The notes beneath the pieces were generated by a model that made no database searches, was not told the origin of the DNA, and saw only the letters and a program-made list of their open reading frames with translations. 15,824 nt of DNA from JBDREF01 sp043820045 (GTDB lineage: Bacteria > Planctomycetota > Phycisphaerae > Sedimentisphaerales > Anaerobacaceae): positions 1-15,824 of the forward strand of contig JBDREF010000501.1 in assembly GCA_043820045.1 (NCBI GenBank). Reading direction: 5' to 3'. The first letter of the stretch is position 1. Every line of letters starts with the position of its first letter. The position numbers were made by a program, and so were the translations under genes. This document shows positions 12,541 to 15,824 of the stretch, in pieces.

Positions 12541-13722
12541 CTAATTCACGATTCCCGCTTCTTTATGTTTTGTCAGAATTTCGTCGGCGAGCCTGTCGAG
12601 GGCGACAAAATCAGCCTCTTTCGGCTCGCCTTTGGCCAAAACCGGTTCGAGTATCTCGGCTTTGACGTTTGTCATCATCCCGGTCAATTGCTCGACCGTC
12701 TTGCCGCCCCAGCCATAGGAGCCTATGACGGAAGCGAATTTGATCTTCGGCCGCAGCGCGTTGGCCAGGAAAGTTGCATAGGCGGCAGCCGGATGCGGCC
12801 CCACGAGAACCGTGGGCGAGCCGACCACCAGGGTTGCCGCGTCAACCAGGGCCATCGCAAGTTTGCCGATATCCACAGTTGCCAGTTCGAACTGCCTTAC
12901 TTTTATGCCCCTTTCAATGAGGGCATCGACAAAATGCGACACCATTTTGGCCGTACTGCCGTGCATGGAGACATAAGCCACGACCACCTCGTTCTTCACA
13001 GTCTCGGATACCCAGTCTCTGTAAGCGTCGACTATGAACTGGGGCCTGTCATACACGGGCCCGTGGCTCGGGGCGATCATCTCTATCTCCAGGGCGTCAA
13101 GCTTTGTGAGATTCGAGTTTATCTGCCTGCGGAACGGCATCATAATCTCCGCATAATACCGCTTGGCGGATTCATACACTGCGGCCTCATCCTCAACGAA
13201 CAGGCTGCTCGTCGCAAGATGCGAGCCGAAGAAATCACAGGAGAACAGAATCTTCTCTTCCGGAATATACGTGCTCATAGTCTCCGGCCAGTGGACCCAC
13301 GGCGTATAGACAAAGCGCATCGTCTTATCGCCCAACGACAGTTCCTGCCCGTCCTCGACGGCGATGAATCTGGAGTCCTCGATACCCAGCAGGTCGATCA
13401 GCATCTGTTTGCACTTCGGATTCGTCACCACTTGTGCATTCGGATGCATCAGAAGCACATCAGGTAAAGAGCCTGAGTGGTCCTGCTCGGCATGATGAGC
13501 GATTACGTAGTCAATCTTATCGACCCCGGCGCTGATAATGTTGCCGAGCAGAGTCTCCGTCTTGGCCGGATCCACAGTGTCAAACAACGCCGTTTTCTCG
13601 CTGCCGCGTACCAGGTAGGAATTGTAGCTCGTACCCTCGGGCAGCGGAATCAGCCTGTCGAAAAGCCTTGCATCCCAATCGATCGCCCCGACCGCATAAA
13701 TGTCCGGTTTTAGCTGTCTCAT
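12541..13722 (-). CDS. roo: Flavodiiron protein (rubredoxin:oxygen/NO oxidoreductase)
   Basis: 393 residues, the usual class A length. An N-terminal metallo-beta-lactamase-like domain (1-250) carries the diiron ligands H77, E79, D81 (HHAEQDHSG), H145 (TPWVHWPETM), D164 (SCDFFGSH) and H221 (SHGPVY). The C-terminal flavodoxin domain starts near 255 (YVSMHGSTAKM, FMN phosphate loop) and contains VGSPTVLVGPHP. There is no fused rubredoxin, so the separate rubredoxin in this block is the likely donor. It reduces oxygen to water or NO to nitrous oxide in the cytoplasm; preference cannot be read from sequence. The ATG at 13722 overlaps the tpx stop in ATGA. Confidence 0.96.
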   Translation of the reverse strand: MRQLKPDIYAVGAIDWDARLFDRLIPLPEGTSYNSYLVRGSEKTALFDTVDPAKTETLLGNIISAGVDKIDYVIAHHAEQDHSGSLPDVLLMHPNAQVVTNPKCKQMLIDLLGIEDSRFIAVEDGQELSLGDKTMRFVYTPWVHWPETMSTYIPEEKILFSCDFFGSHLATSSLFVEDEAAVYESAKRYYAEIMMPFRRQINSNLTKLDALEIEMIAPSHGPVYDRPQFIVDAYRDWVSETVKNEVVVAYVSMHGSTAKMVSHFVDALIERGIKVRQFELATVDIGKLAMALVDAATLVVGSPTVLVGPHPAAAYATFLANALRPKIKFASVIGSYGWGGKTVEQLTGMMTNVKAEILEPVLAKGEPKEADFVALDRLADEILTKHKEAGIVN

Positions 13723-14237
13723 GTCCCTATTTCTCTCACTGCCTGCAATGCCGCATCATAATCAGGTTCGTTCGTTAGTTCGTCAACTATTTCTTTGTAA
13801 CGAATCACACCTTTTTTGTCCACAACAAATACCGTGCGAGCGAGAAGCCGCAGATCTTTTATGAGTACGCCGTACTTGTTGCCGAAGTCCGCGCTGCGGT
13901 GGTCCGAGAGGGTTTGGACGTTCTTGACGCCGGCCGCCCCGCACCATCGCGTCTGGGCGAACGGCAGGTCCATGCTTACTACTAACACGGCCACGTTGTC
14001 GCCCAGGGACATCGCACTCTCGTTGAACCTCCGGACTTCCGTATCGCAAACCGGAGTATCCAGGCTCGGGACGGAGCATATTACGCATGTCTTTCCCCGA
14101 AAGCCCGAGAGCTTCACGGCCGACATATCGTTGGCCAGGACCTCGAAGTCCGGCGCCGGCTTTCCAACATTGACCTGACTGCCCGTCAGGTTCAGCGGAT
14201 TGCCCTTGAATGTGATTGTAGCGTTTGTATCTGACAT
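13719..14237 (-). CDS. tpx: Thiol peroxidase (Tpx, atypical 2-Cys peroxiredoxin)
   Basis: 172 residues from the ATG at 14237 (MSDTNATITFKGNPLNLTG), with GAGG about 8 bases upstream; a longer in-frame reading to 14270 lacks support. Peroxidatic C64 lies in SVPSLDTPVCDTEVRRFNE, and resolving C99 in SMDLPFAQTRWCGAAGV, matching the C61/C95 pair of E. coli Tpx. Two extra cysteines, C51 and C54, precede the active site. It reduces hydrogen peroxide and organic peroxides with thioredoxin. In Tpx of periplasmic origin a signal peptide would be expected; none is seen, so it is probably cytoplasmic. It lies 33 bases after sodN and overlaps roo by 4 bases. Confidence 0.96.
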   Translation of the reverse strand: MSDTNATITFKGNPLNLTGSQVNVGKPAPDFEVLANDMSAVKLSGFRGKTCVICSVPSLDTPVCDTEVRRFNESAMSLGDNVAVLVVSMDLPFAQTRWCGAAGVKNVQTLSDHRSADFGNKYGVLIKDLRLLARTVFVVDKKGVIRYKEIVDELTNEPDYDAALQAVREIGT

Positions 14238-14270
14238 GGAATACCTCGTTCTTTCTGACGCACCCGGCAT

Positions 14271-14750
14271 TCACCCTGCGTCGGCGGAATATGCCGCATG
14301 GAACTTTTCGAGAGCCGCCCTGAGCTTATCAATGTTGGCCAGGTCGGTTGTCTGCTTGGCTTTCATCGCATAGACCAGCATCTCATGAAGCAGCGTCAGC
14401 TTGCCAACGTATGCGTTGTAAGCTTTCGTGTCCCCCGCCGCCGGCAGCTTAATCCGCTGGGCCATGAAATAATAGGTCACTATCTCGCTCAGCTCATCGG
14501 CGTGCTGGTCCTTGTTGTTGACCCAGCGAACAACCTGGTTCATATCCACCTTTTTTTCCGCAGACAAGGCCTCTATCTGCTTGATGGATTTTTCAATTGT
14601 AGTAATATGCTCGGCAATCGTGCTAAAACGGGCCTCGTCGTCGTATATGCCGCACGGAATCTGACAGTGCGAATACGCCAGCGAGCCGAAGACGACGACC
14701 GAGACGAGCAGCATCACTGCTAACAGTTTCTTGTCACTTAGCTTTCTCAT
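14271..14750 (-). CDS. sodN: Nickel superoxide dismutase with secretion signal
   Basis: 159 residues. Residues 1-27 form a Sec-type signal peptide: basic start (MRKLSDKK), hydrophobic core (LLAVMLLVSVVVFG) and a small-residue cleavage site AYS. The nickel hook HCQIPCGIY follows at once, so cleavage after S27 would give H28 as the new N-terminus with C29 and C33 as ligands, which is what the nickel enzyme needs. The rest (about 132 residues) fits the helical NiSOD body (NQVVRWVNNKDQHADELSEIV, YFMAQRIK). It converts superoxide to oxygen and peroxide, here outside the cytoplasmic membrane. Typical NiSODs are matured by the SodX protease from a short propeptide; none is seen here. The ATG at 14750 has AGGAG about 8 bases upstream. 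Confidence 0.93.
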   Translation of the reverse strand: MRKLSDKKLLAVMLLVSVVVFGSLAYSHCQIPCGIYDDEARFSTIAEHITTIEKSIKQIEALSAEKKVDMNQVVRWVNNKDQHADELSEIVTYYFMAQRIKLPAAGDTKAYNAYVGKLTLLHEMLVYAMKAKQTTDLANIDKLRAALEKFHAAYSADAG

Positions 14751-14771
14751 TTTTTGCTCCTTTTTCTTTTT

Positions 14772-15344
14772 CTAATAGTTGACGGCTTCCATCTCGAAAT
14801 GCTCCTGTGGATGAGTGCAGGCCGGACAGACCTTGGGGGCTTCTGTGCCCTCGTGCACGTAACCGCAGTTTCTGCAAACCCACCGTACGGGCTTTTCACG
14901 CTTGAATACGACGCCGTCGGCTATGTTCTTGGCCAGCGCGACGTACCTGTCCTCATGACGTTTCTCCGCAACCGCAATGCTCCTGAAGGCCTTGGCGATA
15001 TCATCGAAGCCTTCCTTCTCGGCCACATCCGCAAACCCAGGGTACATCTCGGTCGTTTCGTAGTGCTCGCCGGCCGCAGCGGCCTTGAGATTCTCAATCG
15101 TAGTGCCGATCACCCCTGCCGGGAATGAGGCGGTGATTTCGACTTCGCCGCCCTTGAGGAACTTAAACTCGCGCTTGGCGTGCTCTTTTTCCTGGTTGGC
15201 GGTCTCTTCAAAGATTGCGGCTATCTGAACATAACCTTCCTTCTTCGCCTGGCTTGCGAAATACGTGTACCTGTTTCTCGCCTGCGATTCGCCTGCGAAT
15301 CCAGCCAGCAGATTCTTTTCCGTGCGACTTCCTTTGAATTCCAT
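14772..15344 (-). CDS. rbr: Rubrerythrin
   Basis: 190 residues. The N-terminal ferritin-like diiron domain has E19 (AGESQARNRY), E52-x2-H55 (NQEKEHAK), E93 and E96 (AGEHYETTEMY), and E127-x2-H130 (AEKRHEDRY). The C-terminal rubredoxin-like domain has C157-x2-C160 and C173-x2-C176 (WVCRNCGYVH, KVCPACTHPQ). This is a complete classical rubrerythrin, an NADH/rubredoxin-linked hydrogen peroxide reductase of anaerobes, in the cytoplasm. The ATG at 15344 has GAGG about 6 bases upstream. It follows the PerR-type gene by 42 bases, and the rbr-perR pairing is widespread in anaerobes, so PerR control is likely. No clear Per box lies in the 42-base gap; the operator is probably upstream of perR, outside the window. 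Confidence 0.97.
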   Translation of the reverse strand: MEFKGSRTEKNLLAGFAGESQARNRYTYFASQAKKEGYVQIAAIFEETANQEKEHAKREFKFLKGGEVEITASFPAGVIGTTIENLKAAAAGEHYETTEMYPGFADVAEKEGFDDIAKAFRSIAVAEKRHEDRYVALAKNIADGVVFKREKPVRWVCRNCGYVHEGTEAPKVCPACTHPQEHFEMEAVNY

Positions 15345-15386
15345 TCTCTACCTCTCTTTCTTTCAAACCTTACCAAAACAATCAGA

Positions 15387-15824
15387 CTATCTGCACAAAT
15401 CGCATACCCCTTCGAGATACACGGTTTTCCGCAATACAGTAAACTTCCTGGCGATCTCGGGGGGAACCTTTATATTATCAAACGGCTTATGGTGAAAATC
15501 AACCACTCTTTTGCACTTTATGCACCTAAAATGTTGGTGTTTCTCAAGGCCGGCGTCAAACCGCCTGGCATCGCCGGAACCTTCCAGGACAAAAGCAGCA
15601 CCAATCTCACTGAGCGTCAGCAAAGTCCGGTTCACGGTATCGAGCGATATGCTTGGGAACATCTGGCGGACCTTCTCGTACAGCATTTCCGCTGACGGAT
15701 GCTCATTCGTCTTTACCAACTCCCTGTATATTGCGATCCGCTGCGGCGTAACCTTCAACCCCGCTTGCCTGCAAAGACAGGTAAAGCGACGAGTCTTCTC
15801 ATCCAGTTCGGCGTCATTAATTTG
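15387..15824 (-). CDS. perR: PerR-type peroxide-sensing repressor (Fur family), 5' end missing
   Basis: Partial: 145 codons are visible and the frame continues past the right edge, with no in-frame ATG. Regulatory metal ligands H42, D90, H96, H98 and D109 have exactly the spacing of H37, D85, H91, H93 and D104 of Bacillus subtilis PerR. Structural zinc cysteines C101, C104, C141 and C144 fit the same offset. The aspartate at the last position and oxidisable histidines favour PerR over Fur. The DNA-recognition helix region reads SLDTVNRTL, with asparagine where most Fur/PerR proteins have tyrosine (TVYRTL). The family represses peroxide defence genes until metal-catalysed histidine oxidation releases DNA. 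First visible gene of the oxygen defence block, 42 bases before rbr. Confidence 0.92.
   Translation of the reverse strand, partial: QINDAELDEKTRRFTCLCRQAGLKVTPQRIAIYRELVKTNEHPSAEMLYEKVRQMFPSISLDTVNRTLLTLSEIGAAFVLEGSGDARRFDAGLEKHQHFRCIKCKRVVDFHHKPFDNIKVPPEIARKFTVLRKTVYLEGVCDLCR

Noticed and set aside
15345..15386. Per box between perR and rbr
   Set aside because: No TTATAATNATTATAA-like palindrome was found in the 42-base gap; the regulatory site is probably upstream of perR.

Overview
All genes in this window lie on the minus strand, so they are transcribed from the right edge towards the left. The set looks like a bacterium living under anoxic or low-oxygen conditions that must survive bursts of oxygen, peroxide and nitric oxide. 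It carries rubrerythrin, desulfoferrodoxin, a flavodiiron protein, rubredoxin, a hybrid cluster protein and a multihaem cytochrome. The wording of the partial cytochrome and the secreted nickel superoxide dismutase would fit a Planctomycetota-like organism. That is an impression from the protein sequences, not a demonstrated assignment.

Right part (about 10320-15824), the oxygen defence block. In order of transcription it holds a PerR-type repressor (5' end outside the window), rubrerythrin, an exported Ni superoxide dismutase, thiol peroxidase, flavodiiron oxygen/NO reductase, desulfoferrodoxin, ferritin, two tandem ferritin-like diiron proteins and a 54-residue rubredoxin. Gaps are short and several genes overlap by 4 bases (ATGA), so translation is probably coupled.

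Middle part (3655-10262) follows without a convincing terminator: glucose-6-phosphate dehydrogenase (NADPH supply), a COQ7-like diiron protein, a ZupT-like metal transporter, a solitary CheD deamidase, a TIGR02757/DUF2400 protein with a C-terminal four-cysteine cluster site, a thioredoxin-type arsenate reductase, and a large unassigned protein with a transglutaminase-like Cys-His-Asp core. From perR to this gene the block could be one transcript of more than 12 kb, or a series with internal promoters.

Left part (1-3580) is a second unit with its own strong sigma70-like promoter, overlapped by an inverted repeat. It encodes an Rrf2-family regulator, a cupin, a stand-alone zinc ribbon, an HD-domain hydrolase that starts with a copy of the same zinc ribbon, a short (class III type) hybrid cluster protein, and the first 96 residues of a NapC/NrfH-type cytochrome that leaves the window. 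Hcp next to an Rrf2 regulator and an NrfH-like cytochrome suggests a nitrosative stress response. The paired zinc ribbon/HD genes are the least explained part.

No tRNA, rRNA, CRISPR array, insertion sequence or phage gene was seen. No gene-free stretch exceeds 200 bases.
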